Below the pieces are notes generated by a model that was not told the DNA's origin, searched no databases, and saw nothing but the letters and a program-made list of their open reading frames with translations. Positions 38,312 through 48,908 of a stretch of 64,000 nt of DNA are shown in pieces (position 1 is the stretch's first letter; each line of letters begins with the position of its first letter). Location: contig NZ_JACJFN010000001.1 of assembly GCF_014164785.1 (NCBI RefSeq), forward strand, positions 248,001-312,000, read 5' to 3'. This DNA comes from Aquipseudomonas guryensis. GTDB taxonomy: Bacteria; Pseudomonadota; Gammaproteobacteria; Pseudomonadales; Pseudomonadaceae. Both the position numbers and the translations under genes were made by a program.

Positions 38312-38336
38312 AAGCCCGGAACCTTCCGGGCTTTTT
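38312..38336 (+). terminator. Terminator after panD
   Basis: AGCCCGGAA-CCT-TCCGGGCTTTTTA, 24 bases after the panD stop. Confidence 0.8.
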
Positions 38337-38381
38337 AATGCCCGATTGCACACCGGCCGCATAACAAGGAAACAGCTGCCC

Positions 38382-40046
38382 ATGGCGTATCACCAGCACC
38401 CGCTCGACGTCACCACCCTGCCCGCCTGGCAGGCCCTGCGCCAGCACCGCGAGGACATGCAATCGTTCGGCATGCGTGATGCCTTCGCCAGCGATGCCAA
38501 GCGTTTCGAGCGCTTTTCCATGAGCACCTGCGGCCTGTTCCTCGACTACTCGAAGAACCTGATCAGCCCGCAGACCCGCGACCTGCTGGTCAACCTGGCC
38601 AGGGAAGCCGGCCTCGAACAGGCCATCGAGGGCCTGTTCAATGGCGAGCAGCTGAACGCCTCGGAAGGCCGCCCGGCACTGCACACCGCCCTGCGCCGGC
38701 CGATCGGCGACTGCGTCAAGGTCAATGGGGTCAACGTGATGCCCGAGGTGCACCGCGTGCTGCACCAGATGACTGACATAGTCGGGCGCATCCACAGCAA
38801 CATGTGGCGTGGCTACAGCGACAAGACCATCACCGACGTGGTCAATATCGGCATCGGCGGCTCATTCCTCGGTCCACAGCTGGTCTCCGAGGCGCTGCTG
38901 CCATTCACCCAGCACGGTGTACGCTGCCACTACCTGGCCAATATCGACGGCAGCGAGTTCCATGAACTGACCGCCAAGCTGAACGCCGAAACCACCCTGT
39001 TCATCGTTTCCAGCAAGTCCTTCGGCACCCTGGAGACCCTGAAGAACGCCCAGGCCGCGCGTACCTGGTACCTGGCCCGCGGCGGCACCGAGGAAAAGCT
39101 CTACCGCCACTTCATCGCCGTCACCAGCAACAAGGAAGCGGCGATCGCCTTCGGCATCCGCGAGAAGAACATTTTCCCGATGTGGGACTGGGTCGGCGGG
39201 CGCTACTCGCTGTGGTCGGCCATCGGCCTGCCAATCGCCCTGGCCATCGGCATGTCCAACTTCAAGGAGCTGCTGTCCGGCGCCCACAGCATGGACACGC
39301 ATTTCCGCACCACCAGCTTCGACAAGAACATGCCGGTGCTACTGGCCCTGCTCGGCGTCTGGTATGGCAACTTCTGGGGTGCGCAGAGCCACGCCATCCT
39401 GCCGTACGACCATTACCTGCGGAACATCACCAAGCACCTGCAACAGCTGGACATGGAGTCCAACGGCAAGCGCGTGCGCCAGGATGGCAGCCCGGTCAGC
39501 ACCGACACCGGCCCGGTGATCTGGGGCGGCGTCGGCTGCAACGGCCAGCATGCCTACCACCAGCTGCTGCACCAGGGCACCCAGCTGATTCCGGCCGACT
39601 TCATCGTGCCGGTGGTCAGCTACAACCCGGTGGCCGATCACCACCAGTGGCTGTACGCCAACTGCCTGTCGCAGAGCCAGGCGCTGATGCTCGGCAAATG
39701 CCGCAACGAGGCCGAGGCCGAGCTGCGCGCCAACGGCCTGAGCGAAGACGACGTGCAACGCCTGGCGCCGCACAAGGTGATCCCCGGCAACCGCCCAAGC
39801 AACACCCTGGTGCTGGAACGCATCAGCCCACGACGCCTCGGCGCACTGGTGGCGATGTACGAGCATAAGGTGTTCGTGCAGAGCGTGATCTGGGGCATCA
39901 ACGCCTTCGACCAGTGGGGCGTGGAGTTGGGCAAGGACCTTGGCAAAGGCGTCTACCAGCGCTTGACCGCCTGGGACGCTGCACCGGCCGAGGATGCCTC
40001 GACCCAGGGACTGATCGATTTCTTCCGCGGTCGCCACCGCGGTTGA
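38382..40046 (+). CDS. pgi: Glucose-6-phosphate isomerase
   Basis: 554 aa enzyme interconverting glucose-6-P and fructose-6-P. Family signatures are [33 protein letters not shown] and the C-terminal [17 protein letters not shown]; the catalytic Glu and His lie in [22 protein letters not shown] at 38382 has AAGGA upstream; the leader ATAACAAGGA is one base off a Crc/Hfq CA motif. Monocistronic between two terminators. Confidence 0.97.
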   Translation: MAYHQHPLDVTTLPAWQALRQHREDMQSFGMRDAFASDAKRFERFSMSTCGLFLDYSKNLISPQTRDLLVNLAREAGLEQAIEGLFNGEQLNASEGRPALHTALRRPIGDCVKVNGVNVMPEVHRVLHQMTDIVGRIHSNMWRGYSDKTITDVVNIGIGGSFLGPQLVSEALLPFTQHGVRCHYLANIDGSEFHELTAKLNAETTLFIVSSKSFGTLETLKNAQAARTWYLARGGTEEKLYRHFIAVTSNKEAAIAFGIREKNIFPMWDWVGGRYSLWSAIGLPIALAIGMSNFKELLSGAHSMDTHFRTTSFDKNMPVLLALLGVWYGNFWGAQSHAILPYDHYLRNITKHLQQLDMESNGKRVRQDGSPVSTDTGPVIWGGVGCNGQHAYHQLLHQGTQLIPADFIVPVVSYNPVADHHQWLYANCLSQSQALMLGKCRNEAEAELRANGLSEDDVQRLAPHKVIPGNRPSNTLVLERISPRRLGALVAMYEHKVFVQSVIWGINAFDQWGVELGKDLGKGVYQRLTAWDAAPAEDASTQGLIDFFRGRHRG

Positions 40047-40052
40047 CCCCAC

Positions 40053-40078
40053 AAGCCCGGCCTAGTGCCGGGCTTTTG
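40053..40078 (+). terminator. Terminator after pgi
   Basis: AAGCCCGGC-CTAGT-GCCGGGCTTTT directly after pgi. Confidence 0.82.
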
Positions 40079-40121
40079 CATTCTGTAGCTCGGCGCTAAC
40101 CCAGCAGCGCAGCCGCCTGTT

Positions 40122-40145
40122 CCCCGGATTGCATCCGGGCTACGG
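40122..40145. repeat. Dispersed hairpin repeat, copy 1
   Basis: A 24-base unit with the hairpin CCCGGAT-TGC-ATCCGGG followed by CTACGG. The identical 24 bases recur at 48882-48905. A Pseudomonas-type intergenic repeat in the pgi-acs gap. Confidence 0.7.
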
Positions 40146-40179
40146 CAGCACTGCGCAAAAGGCACGTTGCACGGCACTT

Positions 40180-40201
40180 GAACCAAGCAACTGCTTGGTT
40201 C
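40180..40201 (+). promoter_or_regulatory. Perfect 22-bp operator-like dyad before acs
   Basis: GAACCAAGCA-N2-TGCTTGGTTC is a perfect inverted repeat ending 43 bases upstream of the acs start. The form (10-bp arms, 2-bp centre) is typical of a TetR-family operator. The regulator is not in the window. Confidence 0.55.
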
Positions 40202-40226
40202 ACCCTATTTGGCATCGCGGCCAGAC

Positions 40227-40234
40227 AATAACAA
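40227..40234 (+). promoter_or_regulatory. Crc/Hfq CA motif on the acs ribosome-binding site
   Basis: AATAACAA (AAYAAYAA-type) runs directly into the Shine-Dalgarno AAGGA (40233-40237) of acs. Hfq/Crc binding here would block translation during growth on preferred carbon sources. Inferred from motif and position. Confidence 0.55.
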
Positions 40235-40244
40235 GGACCCCGCC

Positions 40245-42182
<1,938 letters not shown>

Positions 42183-42190
42183 GCAATACC

Positions 42191-42218
42191 CAGCCCTGCC
42201 GGCACAACGGCAGGGCTG
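42191..42218 (+). terminator. Hairpin after acs
   Basis: CAGCCCTGCCG-GCACAA-CGGCAGGGCTG is a perfect 11-bp stem just after acs, but lacks a T run, so termination may be partial. Confidence 0.55.
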
Positions 42219-42254
42219 GTAAACTGCGCGCTTTCCTTTTCCGAGATACCGCGC

Positions 42255-43271
42255 ATGCCCTCTCTCAACCAGGCGCTGCGCGCCGCTCTCGACGCCCGCC
42301 AGGATCTGCTCGGCGAACTGCACGAGCAAGGCACCGACTGCTACCGCCTGTTCCACGGTAGCCAGGAAGGCGCCCCCGGCCTCACCGCCGACCGTTACGG
42401 CCCGCAGCTGCTGGTGCAGAGCTTCCATCAGAGCCTCGAGCGCGACGCCCTGCTCGACCTGCACGCAACCGTCCAGCAACAGCTCGGCCACAATCTGCAA
42501 CTGGTCTACAACGACCGCTCGCAAGGCAACTCGCGCATCGACCGTAGCGACCCGGTGTACCAAGCCGAGCCTGCAGCGCTGGAAGATCAGATCGGTCACG
42601 AGTGGGGCCTCAACTACCGGGTGCGCGGCCGCCATCCGGGGCAGGACCCGCTGCTGTTCCTCGACCTACGCAACGCCCGCGGCTGGGTCAAGGCGCACAG
42701 CGCCGGCAAGTCTGTGCTCAACCTGTTCGCTTACACCTGCGGCGTTGGCCTGTGCGCCGCGGCGGGAGGGGCCAGCGAAGTGGTCAACCTCGACTTCGCC
42801 GAAGGCAACCTGGCGGTCGGCCGCGAGAACGGTCTGCTCAACCCGCAGCTGCCACCCATGCAGTTCATCCAGTCCGATTACTTTCCGGCCATCCGCCAAC
42901 TGGCCGGCTTGCCGATCAGTGCGCGGCGCGGGCACAAGCTGCCGCACTATCCGCGCTTGGCGCAGCGCCAGTTCGACCTGGTGCTGCTCGACCCGCCGGC
43001 CTGGGCCAAGAGCGCTTTCGGCACCGTCGACCTGCAGCGTGACTACCAGAGCTTGCTCAAGCCGGCGATCCTCGCCACCGCGGCCGATGGCACGCTGATC
43101 TGCTGCAACAACCTGGCGCGCGTGGCCATGGACGACTGGCGCGAGCAGGTGCTGCGCTGCGCGGAGAAGCTCGGCCGGCCGGTGCGCGACTGGCAGGTGC
43201 TGGCGCCGGCGGCGGACTTCCCCTCGCACGATGGCCAGCCACCGCTGAAGACCCTGATCCTGCAATTCTGA
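42255..43271 (+). CDS. Class I SAM-dependent methyltransferase (RlmI-like)
   Basis: 338 aa. The N-terminal part (FHGSQEGAPGLTADRYGPQL) resembles the linker of RlmI-type 23S rRNA m5C methyltransferases. The Rossmann core has SVLNLFAYTCGVGLCAAAGG (SAM loop), VVNLDFAEGNL and the catalytic-type DPPAW in LVLLDPPAWAKSAFG; CCNNLARVAMDDW follows. The usual N-terminal PUA domain appears short or absent. The target is unknown. Same strand as acs and the DUF748 gene. Confidence 0.8.
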   Translation: MPSLNQALRAALDARQDLLGELHEQGTDCYRLFHGSQEGAPGLTADRYGPQLLVQSFHQSLERDALLDLHATVQQQLGHNLQLVYNDRSQGNSRIDRSDPVYQAEPAALEDQIGHEWGLNYRVRGRHPGQDPLLFLDLRNARGWVKAHSAGKSVLNLFAYTCGVGLCAAAGGASEVVNLDFAEGNLAVGRENGLLNPQLPPMQFIQSDYFPAIRQLAGLPISARRGHKLPHYPRLAQRQFDLVLLDPPAWAKSAFGTVDLQRDYQSLLKPAILATAADGTLICCNNLARVAMDDWREQVLRCAEKLGRPVRDWQVLAPAADFPSHDGQPPLKTLILQF

Positions 43272-43304
43272 GTGGCTCGGCCAGCATACCGAGGGAGCCA
43301 CTTT
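43271..43304 (+). terminator. Possible terminator after the methyltransferase
   Basis: AGTGGCTC and GAGCCACT flank about 16 bases and are followed by TTAAAATA. Moderate stem, short T run. Confidence 0.45.
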
Positions 43305-43358
43305 AAAATAGCCATGCCATACTTCCGGGCATCTCAGCCTGGAAGTTGAAGTCGCGCC

Positions 43359-46300
43359 ATGCCCAACGGATTGAAACGCGCCACGAGCGCACTGCTGATC
43401 GCCTTCGCCCTCTACAGCCTGCTCGGTTTCCTGATCCTGCCCGGCATCGGCCTGCGCATCGCCAATCAGCAGCTGACGCAACTGGCCAACGTGCCGGCGC
43501 GCCTGGAACGTATCGAGCTCAACCCCTTCAGCCTGGAGCTGAGCCTGTGGGGCTTGCATATCGGCGAGACGGACAAGGAGCAGATCGCCTTCGATCGCCT
43601 GTACGCCAATCTGCAGCTGGATAGCCTATGGGGCGGCGCCCTGCACCTGGCCGATATCGAGCTGGAGAAGGCGCGCAGCGAAGTGCTGTTCGCCAAGGAC
43701 GGTACGCTCAACCTGACCCAGCTGTTCAAGCTGCCCGCCAGCCCGGAGCAACCGGCGGCGACAGAACCGAGCGAGCCCTTTCCGCTGCGCATCGAGCGCA
43801 TCGAACTGATCGAGAACGGTCTGCACTTCCGCGACTTGCGCCCCAGCGAGCCGGTCGAATTCGTCTATGACTCGCTCAACCTGGAGCTGAAGAACCTCAG
43901 CACCCTGCCCGATGACAATGCCGAGATGAACCTGGTCGCGGTCGGACCGTACGGTGGGCGTATCGACTGGCAGGGACAGATCAGCCTTACCCCCATCAGC
44001 TCCAGCGGCCAGCTGAAGGTCACCGATGGCAAGCTGAAAGGCGTATGGCCCTATGTGCGCGACGCTCTGCCACTGGTGCTGGAGGATGGCGTGGTCAGCC
44101 TGAGCACCGACTACCACCTGAGCCTGGCCAAGGGCACGGAAGTGTTGCTGAGCAACACTTCGGTCGATCTCAGCAACTTCGCCATCAAGAGCCCAGAGGA
44201 CAAACCCCTGCTGCGCCTGGCCAGCCTGAACGTCGCCGAGACCAGCCTGGATCTGGCCAAGCAACAGGTCATAGTCGGCAAGATTCGCAGCCAGAAGCTG
44301 GAAACCTGGGCCGCACGCGAGAAGGATGGCCAACTGGACTGGCAGAAACTGCTCGCCAGCCAGCCAAGCAAACCCACACCGGCGCCTGCCTCGGCTCCAG
44401 CTCCGGCTCCGGCTCCGGCTCCGAACGAGGGTGGTGCAGGCTCCACGCCGACTAGCCCAGAGGACAGCGCAAGCGCTGCCGTAGCGACTGGCGAAATGCC
44501 CCCGGCAGCGCCAAGCGCAGCCACAGAAGCTACGCCTGCAACTGCCACCGAGCCGGGCAAACCCTGGCAAGTGATCCTGCGTGACGTGCAGCTGCGCGAC
44601 TACCAGATCCACCTGGCCGATCGCGCGCCCGGCAATGAGGTCAAGGTCGAGCTGGGCCCGCTCAACCTCGACCTCAAGGACTTCGACAGCCTGGGCACCT
44701 CGCCTTTTACCCTCAAGCTCGACAGCGGCCTGAACCAGAAAGGCCAGCTCAAGGCCGACGGCCAGGTGCAGCTGAGCCCGATCACGGCCAAGCTGCAGGT
44801 GGCCACCCGCGATATCGACCTGCGCCTGGCCCAGGCTTACATCACCCCGCTGATGCGCCTGGAGCTGCGCAGCGGCCTGCTCGGCAGCGACCTGGCCGTC
44901 GACCTGAAAAGCGTCGAGCCGCTGGCCTTCAGCATTGGCGGACGCGCCGAGGTCAACCAGCTGCACACCCTCGACACGCTCAAGGAGCGCGATTTCCTCA
45001 AGTGGCAGCATCTGGTGGTGGACGGCCTCGACTATCGCCACGGCGAAGGCCTGGCGATCCAGCAGGTCAGCCTGCAGCAGCCCTATACCCGCTTCATCAT
45101 CAATGAAGACCTGACCACCAACGTCAACGACCTGATCATCGCCCAGCCAGCCGAGCCGAATGCCAAGGCAGAGCCGGCCGGCGAGCCGATGCCGATCCGC
45201 ATTGGCGGCATCAGCATCGCGGACGGCTCGGCCAACTTCGCCGACTTCAGCCTGACCCCCAATTTCGCCACGGCCATCCAGCAGCTCAACGGCAAGATCG
45301 GCACGCTCGACAACCAGAGTCCGAAGACCGCCAGCGTGGATATCAAGGGCAAGGTCGACAAGTACGCACCGGTCACCATCAAGGGCAAGCTGACGCCGTT
45401 CGACCCGATGAACAGCCTGGATATCGCCACCAGCTTCAAGAATGTCGAACTGACCACCCTCACCCCTTACTCCGGCAAGTTCGCCGGCTACCGCATCCGC
45501 AAGGGCCGACTCAACCTCGACCTGCACTACCAGATCGAGAAAGGCCAGCTGAATGCCGAGAACAAGGTGCTGGTGGAGGACCTGCAACTGGGCGAGCAGG
45601 TCGACAGCAAAGACGCCGTGGACCTGCCGATCCGCCTGGCCGTGGCTCTGCTCAAGGACACCAACGGCAATATCGAGATCGCGCTGCCGGTGCAGGGCAA
45701 CCTCAACAGCCCTGAATTCAGCGTGATGCCGATCGTCTGGCAGACCCTGCGCAACCTAGTGCTGCGCGCCGCCCAGGCGCCCTTCAAGTTCATCGCCGGT
45801 CTGGTCGGCGGCAGCGAGGTCGATCTCAGCCAGGTGCAGTTCGCCGCCGGCAGCGATGAGCTGGACGGTGCCGCACAGAAGGCCCTGGATACCCTGGCCG
45901 CCGCCCTCAAGGAGCGCCCCGTATTGCGCCTGGAAGTCGAAGGCATGAGCGCCCAGAGCAGCGATGGCCCTCTGCTGGCAGTCGAGCGTCTGGAGCGTGA
46001 ATACCAGAACACCTGGTACAAGATGCTGCAGCGCCGCGGCGATGCGGTGCCCGCCGAACCGGAGCAATTGGTGGTCGATGAGGACGACAAGGCCGTGCTG
46101 CTGGAAGGCATCTACCGCACCCGCCTCAAGCAGCAGCCGCCGGCCGAGTGGGCCGAGCTGCCTGATGAGGAGCGTGGCGCCAAGCTGAAAGACGCCGTGC
46201 TGCAATCCTGGGGGCAAAGCGAGCTGCTCCTGCGCCAGCTGGCCCAGGCCCGCGCCGCCAGTATCAAGGACTATCTGGTGGAGCGCGGCGGCCTGGCCGA

Positions 46301-46388
46301 TCAGCGCATCTATCTGCTCGACGTCAGCAGCAGCGAGGCCCTGGCCGACGGCAAGGTCGCCACCGCCCTGCACCTGGGCAGTGAGTAA
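43359..46388 (+). CDS. DUF748 (AsmA-like) envelope protein
   Basis: 1009 aa. One N-terminal helix (about 9-29) anchors a large periplasmic part of repeating beta-strand units (for example RIELNPFSLELSLWGLHIGE; IRIGGISIADGSANFADFSL), the pattern of AsmA/TamB/YhdP-like lipid-transfer proteins; DUF748 belongs here. A low-complexity Ala/Pro-rich linker at about 343-405 splits the protein and contains an in-frame GGCTCC microsatellite. The C-terminus around FAAGSDELDGAAQKALDTLA resembles the start of an OmpA-type peptidoglycan-binding module. It ends at the start of a DUF2845 gene. Function in the envelope is inferred from fold only. Confidence 0.78.
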   Translation: MPNGLKRATSALLIAFALYSLLGFLILPGIGLRIANQQLTQLANVPARLERIELNPFSLELSLWGLHIGETDKEQIAFDRLYANLQLDSLWGGALHLADIELEKARSEVLFAKDGTLNLTQLFKLPASPEQPAATEPSEPFPLRIERIELIENGLHFRDLRPSEPVEFVYDSLNLELKNLSTLPDDNAEMNLVAVGPYGGRIDWQGQISLTPISSSGQLKVTDGKLKGVWPYVRDALPLVLEDGVVSLSTDYHLSLAKGTEVLLSNTSVDLSNFAIKSPEDKPLLRLASLNVAETSLDLAKQQVIVGKIRSQKLETWAAREKDGQLDWQKLLASQPSKPTPAPASAPAPAPAPAPNEGGAGSTPTSPEDSASAAVATGEMPPAAPSAATEATPATATEPGKPWQVILRDVQLRDYQIHLADRAPGNEVKVELGPLNLDLKDFDSLGTSPFTLKLDSGLNQKGQLKADGQVQLSPITAKLQVATRDIDLRLAQAYITPLMRLELRSGLLGSDLAVDLKSVEPLAFSIGGRAEVNQLHTLDTLKERDFLKWQHLVVDGLDYRHGEGLAIQQVSLQQPYTRFIINEDLTTNVNDLIIAQPAEPNAKAEPAGEPMPIRIGGISIADGSANFADFSLTPNFATAIQQLNGKIGTLDNQSPKTASVDIKGKVDKYAPVTIKGKLTPFDPMNSLDIATSFKNVELTTLTPYSGKFAGYRIRKGRLNLDLHYQIEKGQLNAENKVLVEDLQLGEQVDSKDAVDLPIRLAVALLKDTNGNIEIALPVQGNLNSPEFSVMPIVWQTLRNLVLRAAQAPFKFIAGLVGGSEVDLSQVQFAAGSDELDGAAQKALDTLAAALKERPVLRLEVEGMSAQSSDGPLLAVERLEREYQNTWYKMLQRRGDAVPAEPEQLVVDEDDKAVLLEGIYRTRLKQQPPAEWAELPDEERGAKLKDAVLQSWGQSELLLRQLAQARAASIKDYLVERGGLADQRIYLLDVSSSEALADGKVATALHLGSE
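44392..44423 (+). repeat. In-frame GGCTCC hexanucleotide microsatellite
   Basis: Several near-perfect tandem copies of GGCTCC (one altered to AGCTCC) encode Ala-Pro repeats in the DUF748 protein linker. Copy changes would lengthen or shorten the linker without breaking the frame. Confidence 0.7.
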
Positions 46389-46392
46389 GACT

Positions 46393-46686
46393 ATGCCACG
46401 CCAACTGCTCTGCCTGGCCCTGCTGACACTCTGCAGCGGCCTGGCTCAGGCCGGCAGCATGCGCTGCGGCACGCAACTGGTCAGTGAGGGCGACCGCGCC
46501 TTTGAGGTCGAACGCAAGTGCGGTGAGCCTGCCTACCGCGACCTGGTCGGCTACACCCTAGGCAGCTACGATCGGCGCGAATTCAAGATCGAAGAATGGG
46601 TCTACGGGCCGAACAACGGCATGCTCAGCATCCTTACCTTCGAAGGCAATCGCCTGATCCGCATCGAAACCCGTCGCGGCCGCTGA
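46393..46686 (+). CDS. DUF2845 secreted small protein, copy 1
   Basis: 97 aa with a signal peptide (about 1-20, ending AQAG). The mature part carries the DUF2845 pattern: MRCGTQLVSEGDRAFEVERK, CGEPAYRDLVGYTLG, EEWVYGPNNGMLSILTFEGN and RIETRRGR. Two conserved Cys probably form a disulfide. First of three tandem paralogues. An in-frame GTG at 46381 overlaps the DUF748 stop; ATG at 46393 gives a cleaner signal peptide. Function unknown. Confidence 0.75.
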   Translation: MPRQLLCLALLTLCSGLAQAGSMRCGTQLVSEGDRAFEVERKCGEPAYRDLVGYTLGSYDRREFKIEEWVYGPNNGMLSILTFEGNRLIRIETRRGR

Positions 46687-46745
46687 CAGCCGCCAAAAGC
46701 CGGTGTAGGCTGCCGGCCAATACCCCCTGCGGTGTGGAATTCTCG

Positions 46746-47048
46746 ATGCGCAACGCCCTGCTGATCGTCCTTGGCCTGCTGTTCGCCGGCGCGGTACAGG
46801 CCAGCTCCACCCTGCGCTGCGGCAGCAAACTGATCAGCACTGGCGATATGGCTGGCGAAGTGCTGGACAAGTGTGGCGAGCCAGTCAGCCGCGACTTCCT
46901 CGGTTACCGCGAGGTGGTCGACTACTACGGCTACGCCAGCGAAGTGGCCATCGAAGAGTGGATCTATGGCCCACGCAACGGCATGCTTTATTTCCTGCGT
47001 CTGGAAGGCAATCGCCTGATCAAGATCGACAGCAAACGCGGCGACTGA
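46746..47048 (+). CDS. DUF2845 secreted small protein, copy 2
   Basis: 100 aa, signal peptide about 1-19 (ends VQAS). Same pattern as copy 1: LRCGSKLISTGDMAGEVLDK, CGEPVSRDFLGYREVVDYYG, EEWIYGPRNGMLYFLRLEGN and KIDSKRGD. It has a longer Tyr-rich loop before EEW. The 59 bp gap to copy 1 has no terminator. Function unknown. Confidence 0.75.
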   Translation: MRNALLIVLGLLFAGAVQASSTLRCGSKLISTGDMAGEVLDKCGEPVSRDFLGYREVVDYYGYASEVAIEEWIYGPRNGMLYFLRLEGNRLIKIDSKRGD

Positions 47049-47095
47049 GCCGCCAATTCCTCCGCTTTACCCTCCCATGAACAAGGATGCTCTAG

Positions 47096-47383
47096 ATGAA
47101 AACTCTCGTTATCGGTGCCCTGCTGGCTGTCTGCAGTTTTTCGGCTTCGGCCTCCATGCGCTGCGACAACGGCATTGCCAGCAAAGGTGATCGCAGCAGC
47201 GAGGTGCGCATGAAGTGTGGCGCACCGGCCAGCCAGAGCGTGATCGGCTACACCCTCAATGCTCAGGGCGAGCAGGAGTTCAAACAGGAAGAGTGGGTCT
47301 ACGGCCCGCGCAACGGCATGTACTACTTCCTGACGTTCGAGGCGGAACGCCTGAAGAGCATCGAGAGCAAACGCGGCCAGTAA
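47096..47383 (+). CDS. DUF2845 secreted small protein, copy 3
   Basis: 95 aa, signal peptide about 1-19 (ends ASAS). Pattern MRCDNGIASKGDRSSEVRMK, CGAPASQSVIGYTLN, EEWVYGPRNGMYYFLTFEAE and IESKRGQ. The first Cys is followed by Asp rather than Gly. 24 bp before the rhomboid gene, so probably one transcript with it. Confidence 0.75.
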   Translation: MKTLVIGALLAVCSFSASASMRCDNGIASKGDRSSEVRMKCGAPASQSVIGYTLNAQGEQEFKQEEWVYGPRNGMYYFLTFEAERLKSIESKRGQ

Positions 47384-47407
47384 AGCCTCAGTACACGGAA
47401 GTAAGTC

Positions 47408-48862
47408 ATGCTGATCATCCCGGCCGAACACCCGCTGGACTGGAAACGTCCGCCCGTCATCACCTTGCTGCTGATCCTGCTCAACACCCTGATCTACTTT
47501 GGCTATCAGGGTGGCGATCAGGTGCGCGAGGAAACCGCGGTGCGCACCTACCTCGACGGCGGCCTGCTCAATCGCGAGCGGGCACTCTTCACCGAGGACT
47601 TCAGCCAGCGCCGGGAACTGGATCAGGACAGCCGCGAGTATCTCGACGGCATGCGCCGTCAGGACCTGGCGGCGCTGATCCTGCATGACCTGGAGTTCGA
47701 GCACGGCCTGCACCAGCGCGCGGAGTATCGTGCGGACAACGCCTGGCAAGCGGCGCGGCAGAAGGCCGAAGCGGCGCGCGACCAGATCAGCAGCATGCGC
47801 TTCGGCTTTATCCCAGCCAGGTTCACGGTTGAAGGCCTGTTCGGGGCGATGTTCCTGCATGGCAGCTTCGACCACCTGCTGGGCAACATGCTGTTCCTCT
47901 TCATCTTCGGCTTCGCCCTGGAAATCGCCCTGGGCCGCGCCGTCTATCTGGGCCTGTACCTGCTCAGCGGCGTGGCCTCGCACCTGCTCTGGTGGGCGGT
48001 GGATCCGGTCTGGGTCAGCGGAGTCGGCGCCTCCGGGGCGATCTCCGGGCTGATGGGCATGTACCTGGGCGTCTACGGCCTGCGCAAGATCAACTTCTTC
48101 TACTGGCTCGGCCCGCTGTTCGGCTACTTCAAGGCGCCGGCGCTGTGGATTCTGCCGGTGTGGATGGGCAAGGAGCTGTACGGCCTGCTGCTGGCCGAGG
48201 GCAACACCAACTACTACGCCCACCTCGGCGGCCTGGGTGCCGGCTTTCTCGCCGTGTGGCTGCCGCGCCTGGGTGGGCGCCTCAAAGTCGACGAGGCCTA
48301 CCTGCACAAGGAAGACCCGGACGCGCCATTCAAGCGCGAACTGGCCGCCCTCGACCAACTGCTCAGCCAGTTCGCCCTGGATCAGGCCGCCAGCAGCGGG
48401 GCGGATCTACTGGCGCGCTATCCCGGCCGCCCAGCACTGCTGGAACGCCTCTACGCAGTAGCCCGCGGGCGTCAGGATAAAGCGCTGCTTACCAGCGTGC
48501 TCAAGCAGGTATTCGCCCTACCCGAAGACGGCACAAGCCTGGCGCTGCTGCGGCGGATTGCCGACGACAGCGGCGAAATGGAGCAACGCCTGCTGCAGCA
48601 CCCGGCCGTGCAATTGCACCTGCTGCCACCGCTGATCCGCGCTGGCGAGGGGCAGCGCGCACTGGGCGCCTGGCGCCGCCTGAGCCGCAGCACGCAACTG
48701 CCCCCGCAGTTTCCCGTATTGACCCTGCAGCTGGCTCGCCAGCTCGGCCAGCGTCAGGACCTGAGCGGTGTCAGCGAACTGAGCCGCTTCCTGCGCCAGG
48801 CCTTTCCGGAGGCCGAGCAGACCCAGCAACTGGCCCTGTACCAGCAGCATCTGGCGCGCTGA
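47408..48862 (+). CDS. Rhomboid family intramembrane serine protease
   Basis: 484 aa. TM1 is at about 18-33, then an unusual soluble insert of about 105 residues (35-140), then the rhomboid core. Core motifs are H151-G-S-F-D-H156-LLG-N160 (H and N of the oxyanion side), catalytic serine S209 in GVGASGAISG and catalytic H272 in NTNYYAHLGGLGAGF. After the core, a long C-terminal soluble region (about 300-484) shows helical repeats, possibly TPR-like. The downstream substrate is unknown; the neighbouring secreted DUF2845 proteins are only a guess. Confidence 0.88.
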   Translation: MLIIPAEHPLDWKRPPVITLLLILLNTLIYFGYQGGDQVREETAVRTYLDGGLLNRERALFTEDFSQRRELDQDSREYLDGMRRQDLAALILHDLEFEHGLHQRAEYRADNAWQAARQKAEAARDQISSMRFGFIPARFTVEGLFGAMFLHGSFDHLLGNMLFLFIFGFALEIALGRAVYLGLYLLSGVASHLLWWAVDPVWVSGVGASGAISGLMGMYLGVYGLRKINFFYWLGPLFGYFKAPALWILPVWMGKELYGLLLAEGNTNYYAHLGGLGAGFLAVWLPRLGGRLKVDEAYLHKEDPDAPFKRELAALDQLLSQFALDQAASSGADLLARYPGRPALLERLYAVARGRQDKALLTSVLKQVFALPEDGTSLALLRRIADDSGEMEQRLLQHPAVQLHLLPPLIRAGEGQRALGAWRRLSRSTQLPPQFPVLTLQLARQLGQRQDLSGVSELSRFLRQAFPEAEQTQQLALYQQHLAR

Positions 48863-48881
48863 GCGTAATCCGGGATTGCTC

Positions 48882-48905
48882 CCCCGGATTGCATCCGGGC
48901 TACGG
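48882..48905. repeat. Dispersed hairpin repeat, copy 2
   Basis: Identical to the 24 bases at 40122-40145: hairpin CCCGGAT-TGC-ATCCGGG plus CTACGG. It is the only structure in the convergent gap between the rhomboid gene and the following minus-strand gene and may serve as a terminator. Confidence 0.7.
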
Positions 48906-48908
48906 TTC

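Noticed and set aside
40158..40176. Sigma54-like GGCACG...GGCAC sequence upstream of acs
   Set aside because: The GG and GC blocks are one base off the required 10-bp spacing, so it does not meet the -24/-12 rule.
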